Shown: positions 1-8,745, numbered from the stretch's first letter. The stretch: DNA of 26,879 nucleotides from Amoebophilaceae bacterium (GCA_025455725.1 JALOLY010000006.1:1-26879), one strand, 5' to 3'. Made by a program: numbers and translations. The notes: a model not told the origin generated them from the sequence alone.

Positions 1-1000
1 CTACGCTGTTATCGGCCCCGTACTGAAGAAGAAATTATTTTCTCGTGACAATCACTAACACTCGTGCTGAGTGGTGCGTTATTTTCTGACCTGGTCTGTG
101 AACGTTCTGGCCTCAGCCAGCAGTTTTACCCTACGGTTTGCTTCTTTGTATCGGGCAGAGGCGTTCCTTCCAAAGATTTACTTTTAAGATTGTTGCTGTT
201 GTTGTCACAAGCACCTGTTCTTTCTTGTTCTTCTACTACCATCTACACTTACAAGACTTCCTGGAACTTACTCTTTGGCCATAGGACTCGATAGCCAGGC
301 TTAAGTTTACCAAAGCATGCTCTCATTCATCGATAATAAGGCGCCTCTGCATAACAGGTTTATGCATTAGAGAACATTTCGCAATAATCCGGTGATGTTG
401 TCCATTGCTTCACGGATACGTGCCGCCCAGAATTCTCTTTACAAAAGGGCATAAGCCGGCATGATTGTAAGGAAACATTTCTCATCAACTCTAAGAGTGT
501 TCATTGAGATGATTCTTTGCCATGCGAAGGTCTCGATAATTTTGTGGCGGCAATGCAACAAATACCAGACAATCACATGCACTACCTCTTGGGAGGTGAG
601 TAGCCGAGATGCAAGGCAAGTGACTGACGTAAAAAAGTTTGAGAGTGTTTTAAACCTTGTTCGAGACACGATTGGGTAGATGACTCATGCAATTTCTTTT
701 ATTAATGTGGCAGACACACAGTACATGATCAAGAAATCCTCTCCCGTGTTGGAAACGGATTATTCCCCGACAATGGTATCAGACTCAATGCGATTCTCGA
801 CTATTTGCGTTACTTTGCTGAGGCAGGGCGGTTTTCCCCCACTTTTTCACTATGTATGGCCCCCAATGTAGGGGGTTCTGGAGCCGAGACAGGTGGTTTT
901 CATGTGCTGCAGTGGGGCGGTGTGTGCGTGTTGCTCCCTCTTGGCAGGATATTCACTTTTAAAGCTGCTGCACGCAACAAACCTTTTAACTGCAACTGGC
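1..1000. other. Gene-poor decayed region upstream of cdaA
   Basis: No intact gene is recognisable. The tract holds one transposase-like remnant (439-669, listed separately). A second stretch, about 706-900 on the forward strand, reads like protein (for example NGIRLNAILDYLRYFAEAGR around 768-830) but begins after an in-frame stop and has no recognisable family. The remaining short open frames overlap on both strands and show no family resemblance. I see no tRNA and no convincing promoter. Confidence 0.5.
439..669 (-). pseudogene. C-terminal remnant of an IS5-like transposase
   Basis: The reverse-strand frame ends with RHKIIETFAW, then TLRVDEKCFL, and stops after AYALL. This resembles the C-terminal end of IS5-family DDE transposases, where an RHxIE..F.RLK..RRI..RYEK...FL pattern surrounds the last catalytic Glu. 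The upstream part of the frame does not resemble a transposase, and no DDE core or terminal inverted repeat is visible, so only about 40 codons of the tail are left. A second relic of the same segment lies at 20826-20910, also reading on the reverse strand. The family assignment is inference from a short motif. The relatedness of the two copies is seen directly in the DNA, at about three bases in four. Confidence 0.45.
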
Positions 1001-1807
1001 TTGATCCTCTTATTTGGCATAGGTTTCCTCGATGTCGGACTAGGTGACATAATCGACGTGCTTCTAGTGAGCTTGCTACTCTATCGGGTATATAAACTGA
1101 TAGAAGGAAGTATGGCCGTCAAGGTTTTCATAGGGTTTCTACTGCTCTCTCTAACACACCTCATTGTAAGATCGGCTGGGATGGAGTTGCTGTCGGCTAT
1201 TCTGGGAAAGTTTATGGAGGTTGGTGTCCTAGCAGCCATTATTCTTTTTCAACAGGAGATCAGAAAATTCCTCTTCTGGATTGGTGGTACAACGACACTG
1301 AATGGCAGTGAGCTGATAGGTCGCCTACTTGGCAAGAAAAATGTTAACAAAACGGGAGGAGAGACTACATCTATTGTAGAAGCAGCCAAAGCTTTGGCAG
1401 GGAGCAATACAGGTGCACTGATCGTTCTTTCCAATGAAGACGACCTCAAGTTTTATCAAGAATCAGGAGATCGCATTGACGCAGTGGTTTCTAAGCGCCT
1501 TTTATTGGCTATTTTCAACCATCAAAGTCCATTGCATGACGGAGGGGTAATTATCTACAATAACAGGATTGTAGCAGCTAGGAGCATACTGCCAGTCACA
1601 GAGCGCCAAGATTTGTCTCCACAATTTGGGTTGAGACATCGGGCTGCCATCGGTATGACAGAAGTAACTAATACATTAGTTTTGGTGGTCTCAGAGGAGA
1701 CAGGCCAAATCTCGGTGGCAAGGAACGGGCTCTTAGTAAGTAACCTTTCCATTCAAGAAACCAGAGCTGCGATCAATGACTACCTACAAGGTAGACGTAA
1801 GTCGTAA
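1001..1807 (+). CDS. cdaA: Diadenylate cyclase CdaA (c-di-AMP synthase)
   Basis: Makes cyclic di-AMP from two ATP at the inner face of the membrane. The protein (268 aa from this start) has the CdaA layout: three N-terminal membrane segments (IIDVLLVSLLLYRVYKLI, VKVFIGFLLLSLTHLIV, then VGVLAAIILF), followed by a DisA_N cyclase domain. The catalytic motifs are D180-G-G and R212-H-R. Most family members have DGA where this protein has DGG. The start is uncertain. The frame is open from a GTG at 893 and an ATG at 902, but homologues typically begin M-(I/L)-L-F-x-I-G-F-L-D, which matches translation from the TTG at 1001 and gives the usual family length. The extra upstream residues are Cys-rich and unlike the family. 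No regulator such as CdaR is adjacent. The gene stands alone, 107 bases before pdhB. Confidence 0.9.
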   Translation: MILLFGIGFLDVGLGDIIDVLLVSLLLYRVYKLIEGSMAVKVFIGFLLLSLTHLIVRSAGMELLSAILGKFMEVGVLAAIILFQQEIRKFLFWIGGTTTLNGSELIGRLLGKKNVNKTGGETTSIVEAAKALAGSNTGALIVLSNEDDLKFYQESGDRIDAVVSKRLLLAIFNHQSPLHDGGVIIYNNRIVAARSILPVTERQDLSPQFGLRHRAAIGMTEVTNTLVLVVSEETGQISVARNGLLVSNLSIQETRAAINDYLQGRRKS

Positions 1808-1857
1808 TACTTTCTGACATGAAGGTATCACATGTGGGTATAGGAAGACGTTAGACC

Positions 1858-1863
1858 AGGAGG
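1858..1863 (+). promoter_or_regulatory. Perfect AGGAGG Shine-Dalgarno sequence before an alternative pdhB start
   Basis: AGGAGG sits six bases before a GTG at 1870, which is in frame with pdhB. Starting there adds 15 residues (MAVCYFFTPKTALLM) that E1 beta homologues lack, whereas the family start is the ATG at 1915. Bacteroidota use Shine-Dalgarno sequences weakly, so this strong site is either chance or marks a real longer form. Confidence 0.4.
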
Positions 1864-1914
1864 CTCTTCGTGGCGGTTTGCTATTTTTTCACACCAAAAA
1901 CAGCCTTATTGATG

Positions 1915-2892
1915 ATGAGAAATATACAGTTCAGGCAAGCCTTGGGGGAAGCTATGAGCGAGGAGATGCGACGAGATGAGAATGTATTTTTAATGGGCGA
2001 AGAAGTGGCTGCGTACAACGGCGCTTACAAAGTCAGTCAAGGCATGCTCGATGAGTTCGGTCCTGCAAGGGTGATTGACACACCGATCTCTGAGCTTGGC
2101 TTTGCTGGGTTAGGTATTGGCGCGGCTATGAACGGGCTAAGACCCATCATCGAGTTCATGACGTTCAATTTTTCGTTGGTGGCTATTGACCAGGTAGTTA
2201 ATTCTGCTGCTAAGATGATGTCTATGTCCGGGGGGCAATTTCCTGTGCCCATGGTATTCCGCGGGCCCACTGGCAATGCGGGCATGCTGAGCTCTCAGCA
2301 CTCTCAGAGCTTTGAGAATTGGTATGCCAACTGTCCTGGACTCAAGGTAGTGATTCCTTCTAATCCCTACGATGCCAAAGGGCTACTCAAAGCGTCTATT
2401 CGCGATAATGACCCGGTAATTTTCATGGAATCTGAGTTGATGTACGGTGATAAGGGGGAGGTACCAGAAGGTGAATATTTATTACCTATTGGCAAAGCAA
2501 CAGTGGCTCGAGAAGGCAAAGACGTCACTCTTGTGTCCTTTGGAAAGATGATGAAAGTGGCGTGGGAGGCTGTGCAGGTCATGCAGCAGCAAGGAGTGGA
2601 AGTAGAGTTGATTGACATGCGGACGGTGCGGCCTTTGGATATGACTACTGTTATTCATTCTGTACAAAAAACCAACCGCCTTGTCATCGTAGAAGAAGCA
2701 TGGCCTTTGGGATCCATTGCTTCAGAAATTGCTTACCAAGTACAAAAGAACGCCTTTGACTACCTTGATGCGCCCATCCAAAAGGTCAACAGCGAAGATG
2801 TACCTCTCCCCTACGCCCCCACGTTGATCCAAGAAGTCCTGCCCAATGCTGCGAAGACCCTGTATGCGTTAGACGTAGTGCTGTACCGTTGA
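1915..2892 (+). CDS. pdhB: Pyruvate dehydrogenase E1 component, beta subunit
   Basis: Beta subunit of the thiamine-diphosphate-dependent E1 enzyme, which decarboxylates pyruvate and passes the acetyl group to the lipoyl domain of E2 to make acetyl-CoA in the cytoplasm. From the ATG at 1915 it is 325 aa, the usual length. It opens MRNIQFRQALGEAMSEEMRR and carries family blocks FLMGEEVAAYNGAYKVS (cofactor-side Glu), GFAGLGIGAAMNGLRP, GPTGNAGMLSSQHSQSFE, PSNPYDAKGLL and the C-terminal transketolase domain (VTLVSFGKMM, ELIDMRTVRPLD, VIVEEAWPLGS). The alpha subunit and E2 are not adjacent, so the complex genes are dispersed. An in-frame GTG at 1870 with a perfect Shine-Dalgarno is an alternative start. 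The next gene converges on it, with a strong hairpin between. Confidence 0.95.
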   Translation: MRNIQFRQALGEAMSEEMRRDENVFLMGEEVAAYNGAYKVSQGMLDEFGPARVIDTPISELGFAGLGIGAAMNGLRPIIEFMTFNFSLVAIDQVVNSAAKMMSMSGGQFPVPMVFRGPTGNAGMLSSQHSQSFENWYANCPGLKVVIPSNPYDAKGLLKASIRDNDPVIFMESELMYGDKGEVPEGEYLLPIGKATVAREGKDVTLVSFGKMMKVAWEAVQVMQQQGVEVELIDMRTVRPLDMTTVIHSVQKTNRLVIVEEAWPLGSIASEIAYQVQKNAFDYLDAPIQKVNSEDVPLPYAPTLIQEVLPNAAKTLYALDVVLYR

Positions 2893-2980
2893 TGCTAGCC
2901 ATTTTAGGGGGACTTTCCTGCATTTGCGATGAGACAGCTCGCGTAGCACAGCGGTGTATGTTTGGATTCTGAGTTCCCCA

Positions 2981-3035
2981 CACGGGTCAAGTAGGTTATC
3001 AGTAAGAGAGAGTGTGTGCGCACCTACCGCCCGTG
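2981..3035. terminator. Two-part hairpin between convergent pdhB and the YcxB-like gene
   Basis: CACGGG (2981-2986) pairs with CCCGTG (3030-3035), and inside it GTAGGT (2991-2996) pairs with ACCTAC (3022-3027), enclosing a loop of about 25 bases. There is no T tract on either strand. Its place between convergent stop codons suggests a bidirectional transcription end or a 3'-end stabilising structure. Confidence 0.4.
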
Positions 3036-3045
3036 CATAGCGCGG

Positions 3046-3516
3046 TCAAATAAGTGCTTTACGTTTTAAGATCGTTTCCACAAACCTGATCTCATGATTG
3101 CTGTTGAAAATTTTGTAGGGTAGGTAAATGAGATGGGCTTTAGAGATCACCAACAAGAAATAGTCTTTGCCTTGCTTAGCTCTTTTGACTTGCTTCCACG
3201 CGATAGGCATACCCTGTTTAGAGGTCAATTGCATCATAATCTGTTGGCTAGAAATTTCGTAGCGTAACCGCTCAAAGAGTAGTTTATGTTGCTCTGAGTA
3301 GGTAACTCCATAGAACTGAATGACCCAAAAAAGAAAGTAAAGCAATAGCCCCACGTTTGCCCCCAGCACAAACCAGATAGTTTTGACGAAAAAAGTCCCA
3401 CTCATAATGGCCAGGGCGATGAGAAAAACCCACCATTGCTCCCGAATGATGTTTTTGAGTCCGAGCTGTATGTAGGTATCGCTAGTGAGTTTATACTTCT
3501 TGGTTTTGACAATCAT
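3046..3516 (-). CDS. YcxB-like membrane protein
   Basis: A 156-aa protein with two adjacent hydrophobic segments, about residues 29-45 (WWVFLIALAIMSGTFFV) and 48-71 (WFVLGANVGLLLYFLFWVI). A cytoplasmic-looking C-terminal domain follows, in which IAWKQVKRAKQGKDYFLLVI and HLIYLPYKIF match the pattern of YcxB-like domains (W..I....E....L.......IP...F). Function in this family is unknown. It starts at an ATG with MIVKTKKYKL and has no operon partner: gatA diverges 404 bases away and pdhB converges on its 3' end. The fold assignment is moderately sure. No biological role can be read from the sequence. Confidence 0.7.
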   Translation of the reverse strand: MIVKTKKYKLTSDTYIQLGLKNIIREQWWVFLIALAIMSGTFFVKTIWFVLGANVGLLLYFLFWVIQFYGVTYSEQHKLLFERLRYEISSQQIMMQLTSKQGMPIAWKQVKRAKQGKDYFLLVISKAHLIYLPYKIFNSNHEIRFVETILKRKALI

Positions 3517-3920
3517 GATGGTAGGTTAGGAAAATCAGTGGTTCAGTGTGTACGTTTTTGACGGTCGGGTACTTCGCTTCACGAAACACAATCTAGTTGA
3601 TTTCTTGCATTGTTGACAAAATTAGGCCTAAAGCGTGCTCGGCAAAGATACTGCCAGTGTAGGGCCGAACGGTACAAACTGTATCTGACATTAGGCCGAT
3701 ACAGCGTTGTCCACAGGTACTTTATTCGCTAAACTTGTGTGCCCACTGGTATGGTATGCCATGAATCGCCTCTCTTTTGTCGGGAGAGCTAGAAGCAGGA
3801 GGCTACTTTTAGTCCTTTGGGGTTTATTTCTCTGTACAGATAAGTATGGAGCAAGGAAACTCTTGACTTAGTCAATAGGGGACCCTTGGCATCGAAGATC
3901 CCCATCACAGGGCACCATAG
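3517..3920. other. Divergent intergenic region, possible 36-codon ORF
   Basis: This is the shared upstream region of the YcxB-like gene and gatA, so promoters for both are expected here, but none can be assigned with confidence. A forward ATG at 3761 opens a 36-codon frame ending at 3871. Its product is basic and then hydrophobic (RRLLLVLWGLFLC), like a signal or lipoprotein leader with almost nothing after it. It may be a decayed secreted protein or chance. Confidence 0.3.
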
Positions 3921-5393
3921 ATGAAAAAGGAGTTTAGAAGAAGACCAAAGGAAAAAAATACGGATAGCTTGGATAAACTACCCCCATTTGACCAGCTGCA
4001 AGCGTTGCTGCAGCAAGGCGCGATTACGTGCGAGGATATAGTTGATCGGTGTTTACACAACATAGCACAGGGGGCCTACCTCAATGCTTTTTTGCGTGTT
4101 TACGCCGAAGAAGCGAAACAGCAAGCTGCCACAATAGATCAGATGTGTCAGACAAACAACCTACCTGAGCTGGCTGGCATGGTAGTGGGGCTCAAAGACT
4201 TGCTATGTTACAAAGACCACCCTGTACAAGCAGCCAGCAAGATTTTGAGAGGTTTTGTATCGCAGTTCAGTGCTACAGCCGTGCAGCGACTTGTAGATAA
4301 GCATGCTATTATCGTGGGGCACCAGAATTGTGATCAGTTTGGTATGGGCTCCTCCAATGAGGCCTCTGCCTTTGGACCAGTTCGGAATGCGCTAGATACG
4401 ACTAGAGTACCAGGTGGATCTTCGGGGGGCTCAGCGGTGGCCGTGCAAGCCCACATGTGTCATGTATCGCTTGGTACTGACACAGGAGGCTCTGTCAGGC
4501 AGCCAGCAGCTTTTTGCGGTCTGGTAGGGCTCAAGCCTACCTACGCTAGAATCTCCCGACATGGCCTTATTGCCTATGCTTCGTCTTTTGACACCATTGG
4601 TATTCTCTCGCGAACGATTCAGACTTGTGCTACGGTATTAGAAATCATAGCAGGCCCCGATGACTTTGACAGTACAGTTTCACACCGGCCTGTCCCTGTC
4701 TATACGGCACAGCTACATTTCGACAAGAGAGCCAAAGTCGCTTATTTCCCCGTAGCTCTGGAGCATCCTGGCCTGCAGCCAGCAATTCGGAAGCAAACCC
4801 AGGCCACACTCGATACCTTGCTCCGGGCAGGACATCAAGTGGAGGCTGTCGACTTTCCACTGTTAGAGTATGCATTGCCTACCTACTACGTCTTAGTTAA
4901 TGCCGAAGCAAGCGCCAACCTAGCTCGGTTTGATGGTGTAAGGTATGGCTACCGAAGTTCTGAGAGTATTACTGTGGCAGATATGTACCAAAAGACGCGT
5001 ACCCAGGGGTTTGGGCAAGAGGTACAGCGTAGAATTCTGACTGGCACTTTTGTATTGAGTGCTGACTACTACGAGGCATGGTATGTCAAGGCACAGCAGG
5101 TACGGCGGTTGATCAAAGAGAAGCTGGAAATGATTTTTGCTACCTATGACTTCATAGTACTGCCTACCACTCCTACTACAGCCTTTAAAATTGGTGCGTA
5201 CACCCAAGATCCGCTAGCCATGTACCTGGCAGATTTATACACCGTGCCCGCCTCTATTGCTGGAATTCCTTCCATTTCTATCCCCAATGGTACCGACGAG
5301 AATGGCTTGCCTATCGGGTTGCAGGTGATGGCTCCTGCCTTTGGAGAGGCCCAGCTGTTGGCCTTTGCTCAGTACCTTACTTTGTTGTTATAA
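3921..5393 (+). CDS. gatA: Glutamyl-tRNA(Gln)/aspartyl-tRNA(Asn) amidotransferase subunit A
   Basis: Amidase-signature enzyme of the GatCAB complex. It releases ammonia from glutamine, which GatB uses to convert Glu-tRNA(Gln) or Asp-tRNA(Asn) to the amide form. The protein is 490 aa. The catalytic Lys-cisSer-Ser triad is visible as K92 (in VGLKDLL), S167 (in PGGSSGGS) and S191 (in TDTGGSVRQPAAF), with spacing 75 and 24, the same as the K79/S154/S178 of characterised GatA. The N-terminus is about 13 residues longer than usual and very basic (MKKEFRRRPKEK), so a later start such as the TTG at 3969 is possible. gatB and gatC are not adjacent, as is common in Bacteroidota. It converges with the permease gene across a 425-base gap. 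Confidence 0.93.
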   Translation: MKKEFRRRPKEKNTDSLDKLPPFDQLQALLQQGAITCEDIVDRCLHNIAQGAYLNAFLRVYAEEAKQQAATIDQMCQTNNLPELAGMVVGLKDLLCYKDHPVQAASKILRGFVSQFSATAVQRLVDKHAIIVGHQNCDQFGMGSSNEASAFGPVRNALDTTRVPGGSSGGSAVAVQAHMCHVSLGTDTGGSVRQPAAFCGLVGLKPTYARISRHGLIAYASSFDTIGILSRTIQTCATVLEIIAGPDDFDSTVSHRPVPVYTAQLHFDKRAKVAYFPVALEHPGLQPAIRKQTQATLDTLLRAGHQVEAVDFPLLEYALPTYYVLVNAEASANLARFDGVRYGYRSSESITVADMYQKTRTQGFGQEVQRRILTGTFVLSADYYEAWYVKAQQVRRLIKEKLEMIFATYDFIVLPTTPTTAFKIGAYTQDPLAMYLADLYTVPASIAGIPSISIPNGTDENGLPIGLQVMAPAFGEAQLLAFAQYLTLLL

Positions 5394-5818
5394 GAAAGGT
5401 TGCACGATGCCTGGGTGGCTGTGGGGTATTGCGCTTAGACTTAAGCTACTGCTCACATACTCAGAGAGGTTTCCCAGGGGACAATAGGTCGTCGTTGAGG
5501 GGTTGATTAGCAATCAATAGACCCCAATTGTGGCTTCCAATTTTGGTAGGGCAGCTTTACACGGTGCTTGTGGGGGATATACTTTTGTATGAACGGAGGT
5601 CGTACATCTCCATAAGTTGAAGAACAGAAACTGAATGCCGGATGAGTAAACTACGCTATTTCGGGGGGCTTTCTATAGGTCCAGCAGTCAAAGCATTCTC
5701 CTATCGGCCGGACACCTAGTACCGAGAGGAAAGCATAAGTCCGATGGGAGGCATGTGTTGCGTTTGGAAGTTTTTTTGCTAGAGGAGCAGCTATGCGAGT
5801 AAAATAGGCACACTGTGC
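5394..5818. other. Convergent intergenic region with a strong hairpin
   Basis: No gene is recognised between the stops of gatA and the permease. The clear structure is a hairpin at 5499-5525: GGGG-TTGATT, loop AGC, AATCAA, a four-base bulge, CCCC. No T tract follows on either strand. It may end or protect both transcripts. A reverse open frame at 5688-5942 is a shadow that runs into the permease gene. Confidence 0.45.
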
Positions 5819-7036
5819 TCAACGAAACTGAGCGGCTCGGATAGGCCTGAGCCTGACAATGATTGCGATAGAAACTAGCAGCACGGTGTTTACTACTCCT
5901 AAGGTCAGTAAGTTGAGTCCTAAAACTACGCCCCAATTCCAAGCAATAGGCACATAGTGGATGTAGTAGTATGTAGGATTCAAGGGTATCAACTTACTGT
6001 ACTGCTGTAAAGCGCACAGTCCCAGGCCCATGAGGTTACCCCAAAAAACGCCCTGACCTACCATGTAAAGGTTGTTCCAAAGCATCATGCGTTGTATTTG
6101 TCCATCGGAAGCACCTAGGGTTTTAAGAATACCAATCATCGATGTTCTTTCCATCATCTGGATAAGCACAATCGAAGCTAAATTAGAGCTGGCTACAAGT
6201 AAGATGAGGGCCGTAAAAATCAGGGCATTCTTGCGTACAATGAGCAGCCAGTCGAAGATGGCAGCATACTTATGAGCCGTTGTTGTGACACTCAAATCAT
6301 AATCTAGCCACGTAAGTAGTTGCTCAGCCGTTGACCGCGTTTTCCGAAGGTCATGCAAAAAAATTTCGTAGCCTCCTGCCAAGTTCTCTGGCCAGTTGTT
6401 AAGTCGTTGAATAAGCCGTAGATCACAAAAAGCTAGCTTTTCGTCTAGCTCTGCGATGTGTGTGCTGTAGAGTCCCACCACCCGAAGCTTTCTGTGCCGA
6501 GGAGGGTTCTGCACTACATAAGCGATCACTTCATCGCCTACCTGCACACGCAGTCGATTGGCGGTTTGAGTGCTTAACAAGATGTCCTGGTTATATCCTT
6601 GGGACTTAAAGTCAATGAATTGGCCTGCTGTCAAATAAAGACTCAAGTGGTGGTGTGTTGCTACAGGATCCAGGCCCTTGCACACAATGCCTTCTACGTC
6701 CTCTGCTGCTTTGAGCAACATCACTTTGTGGGCAAAAGCCTGGATAGATTTGATATCGCTCGGAAACGCGCGCTGCAATCCATGTAACCTATGTTGTTCC
6801 AGCGGGGTCTCTTCGTCAGATCTATTCAGAGCATATTTGGACACTTGTAAGTGGCCGCTTAAGTCGTTTAATTTTTGTTCGACATTTTGCTGAAAGCCTT
6901 GCATGATCAAGAATGCGATGATCGTGGTAGCGAGTCCTAGTGCCACACTGACGATCCCTATCCTATGCACAATTTTCGTGAAAGCCTTCTGTGGTGCTTT
7001 GCGAAGACGGCGGGCAATGAAGTAGGGAGTGTACAA
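5819..7036 (-). CDS. LolC/LolE-type ABC transporter permease (FtsX family)
   Basis: Inner-membrane subunit of an ABC system of the FtsX/MacB/LolCDE class, which in Gram-negative bacteria releases lipoproteins from the inner membrane. The protein is 405 aa in the family order: a short cytoplasmic N-terminus (YFIARRLR), a first membrane helix at about residues 27-47, a periplasmic MacB-like core of about 200 residues, then three C-terminal helices (FTALILLVASSNLASIVLI; LYMVGQGVFWGNLMGLGL; WGVVLGLNLLTLGVVNTVLL). TSMIGILKTLGASDGQIQ between helices 2 and 3 is the usual coupling loop that contacts the ATPase. No ATPase gene is adjacent. A lipoprotein-release role fits the many lipoproteins in this window, but the exact substrate is inference. 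A 12-base palindrome lies just upstream. Confidence 0.85.
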   Translation of the reverse strand: MYTPYFIARRLRKAPQKAFTKIVHRIGIVSVALGLATTIIAFLIMQGFQQNVEQKLNDLSGHLQVSKYALNRSDEETPLEQHRLHGLQRAFPSDIKSIQAFAHKVMLLKAAEDVEGIVCKGLDPVATHHHLSLYLTAGQFIDFKSQGYNQDILLSTQTANRLRVQVGDEVIAYVVQNPPRHRKLRVVGLYSTHIAELDEKLAFCDLRLIQRLNNWPENLAGGYEIFLHDLRKTRSTAEQLLTWLDYDLSVTTTAHKYAAIFDWLLIVRKNALIFTALILLVASSNLASIVLIQMMERTSMIGILKTLGASDGQIQRMMLWNNLYMVGQGVFWGNLMGLGLCALQQYSKLIPLNPTYYYIHYVPIAWNWGVVLGLNLLTLGVVNTVLLVSIAIIVRLRPIRAAQFR

Positions 7037-7053
7037 GCGTGGTGGTTATTGAT

Positions 7054-7065
7054 CTCTCGCGAGAG
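7054..7065. promoter_or_regulatory. 12-base perfect palindrome upstream of the permease gene
   Basis: CTCTCGCGAGAG is a perfect inverted repeat 17 bases before the permease start codon. On the forward strand it is followed by TTTTA. It could be an operator half-site pair or a small hairpin. No second copy was noticed in the window. Confidence 0.25.
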
Positions 7066-7856
7066 TTTTAGTTAGGCAAGCAGCAGCACCCGACAATCTA
7101 CACATTAATTATCATTCCTAACCTACTCTCAAACCGTGTACGAGAGGATGCTTGTAGGAGCATATACACTTGCACTACTTGTGCTTGGCCACGCGATCGG
7201 TTCTTATTATGGGTCTATACAGCCCTTCATTTTAAGATATTCCTGTCGGTGCTCATCAGTCTGCTTACGTAAATCACCGTAACTCTTCCCAATTGTTTAC
7301 CACATTGTGGAAGTAGGTGGCAAAGGCTTTCCTAACAAAAAAAGAAGACGCACGCTAGCTGGTGGTAGAGTTTAAAATCACATGGCGTTATGCGTAAAAA
7401 GTACCCCTTGTATGCCTCAAACGTGTATGTGATATGGTGGGATCCATTGAACGTCAAGTAATTTTTCGTTTAGCTTTTTCTTGGTATGGGCTTACGAGCA
7501 GGGGACTACAAAGTTGTAGTACTACAAGGAAAAGATTTAGGGATGAGGAAATTTGGCCCTCAACTAGGTGGTAACGCACAAGCTCTCTACGCCGTCGTCA
7601 CTCAAGTGGCTTGCTCTGATCAAACACTCACGAGATCGTATCATCGTGTTTATGAACGATGTTGCAATCAGTCAGGAAAGTTGCCATCATGTTTCCAAAG
7701 CATGTGCGAAAACAGGACCACTAGACTGGAAGTTTGTTTTATAGTGTCATGCTGCTGTTTTGGCAGAAGCTATCCTCGAGTCCGCCTGTGTTATGTGTGG
7801 GGGAGTTGCTATATTCGCCGGTATTCTAAACTTTGTCCAATTACAGTTTGACCAAC
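7066..7856. other. Long gene-poor region before rplY
   Basis: No gene is recognised in about 790 bases between the divergent permease and rplY genes. A forward frame from 7486 begins plausibly (DYKVVVLQGKDLGMRKFGPQ). Around 7580-7740 a different forward frame looks more protein-like (SRDRIIVFMNDVAISQ) before a stop, which suggests one frameshifted relic, but I could not assign a family. A 44-codon hydrophobic forward ORF starts at ATG 7148 (MLVGAYTLALLVLGHAIGSY) and is probably decayed too. The rplY promoter must lie near the right end. Confidence 0.4.
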
Positions 7857-8465
7857 ATGAAAACTATAGAGATTATAGGGTATCAAAGAGCAAATCTCGG
7901 AAAACAAGAAGCCAAGCGGCTCAGAAGGGAAGCCAATGCACCTTGTGTGCTGTATGGCGGTCAAGAGCAGATTCATTTCTATACCCACATGGCACTGCTC
8001 AAAGACCTTGTCTACACGCCTGACGCTCATTTTGTGCACCTCTCTGTCGAGGGAACTATCTATCAATGTATCCTCCAAGATATCCAGTTTCACCCGGTGA
8101 GTGAGATGATTCTCCACGTAGACTTCTTACAGATTTTTGACAATAAGCCAATTAAAATGCAAATTCCCACGATGCTCACCGGTACGGCACCCGGCGTCAT
8201 TACGGGCGGTAGTCTCGCAAAAAAACTTAGAAGTCTGCCTGTGGTGGCTTACCCGAAAGATATGCCCGCGCATATTCAGGTAGATGTCTCTACCCTTGGG
8301 TTGGGACAAATGGTGCGTGTGAGGGACATTAAGGCAGCACACTATACTATCCTGGCCTCGCCAGGCACGCCCGTGGCTTCCGTAGAGATTCCGAGGGCTC
8401 TGCGTAGCGTTACCGGCAAGGAAGATGTTGAAGCAACTTCTGGTGGGGGAGGTAAGAGGGCGTAG
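7857..8465 (+). CDS. rplY: 50S ribosomal protein L25 (CTC/TL5 form)
   Basis: Binds 5S rRNA in the large ribosomal subunit. The 202-aa product has the two-domain CTC/TL5 layout. The N-terminal L25 domain (about 1-90) contains GYQRANLGKQEAKRLRREAN, CVLYGG, and the signature LQDIQFHPVSEMILHVDFLQ. The C-terminal TL5 domain (about 95-185) contains KPIKMQIPTMLTGTAPGV and GGSLAKKLRSLPVVAYP. It ends in a Gly-rich basic tail. The ATG at 7857 gives the family start MKTIEIIG; an in-frame TTG at 7833 would add eight residues without homologues. Next comes pth on the same strand, a pairing common in Bacteroidota, although 280 bases separate them here. Confidence 0.93.
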   Translation: MKTIEIIGYQRANLGKQEAKRLRREANAPCVLYGGQEQIHFYTHMALLKDLVYTPDAHFVHLSVEGTIYQCILQDIQFHPVSEMILHVDFLQIFDNKPIKMQIPTMLTGTAPGVITGGSLAKKLRSLPVVAYPKDMPAHIQVDVSTLGLGQMVRVRDIKAAHYTILASPGTPVASVEIPRALRSVTGKEDVEATSGGGGKRA

Positions 8466-8745
8466 GCTTTTTGTACGGTGATACCAGGTGGTAAGTTGTC
8501 GTTAAGTCTAGACATTCAGACTAAAAGGTTTTACTACACGTCGAGCGGTCCTACTGTGTGTTGTCTAGCCTGTGCGTACCGTATTGGTCTGATCATGGCT
8601 ACCTTGATTAAGGGAGTAGCAGATCGGTTTTCCATAGCTGCTCTGTTGCAGCGAGCTGCTGCAGGAGGCACCCTGCTACGGGGCCGGTGTCTTTAGGTCT
8701 TGCTATGGTTTCTGCTGTGTTGCGGGCTGCTATATGCATCATCCA

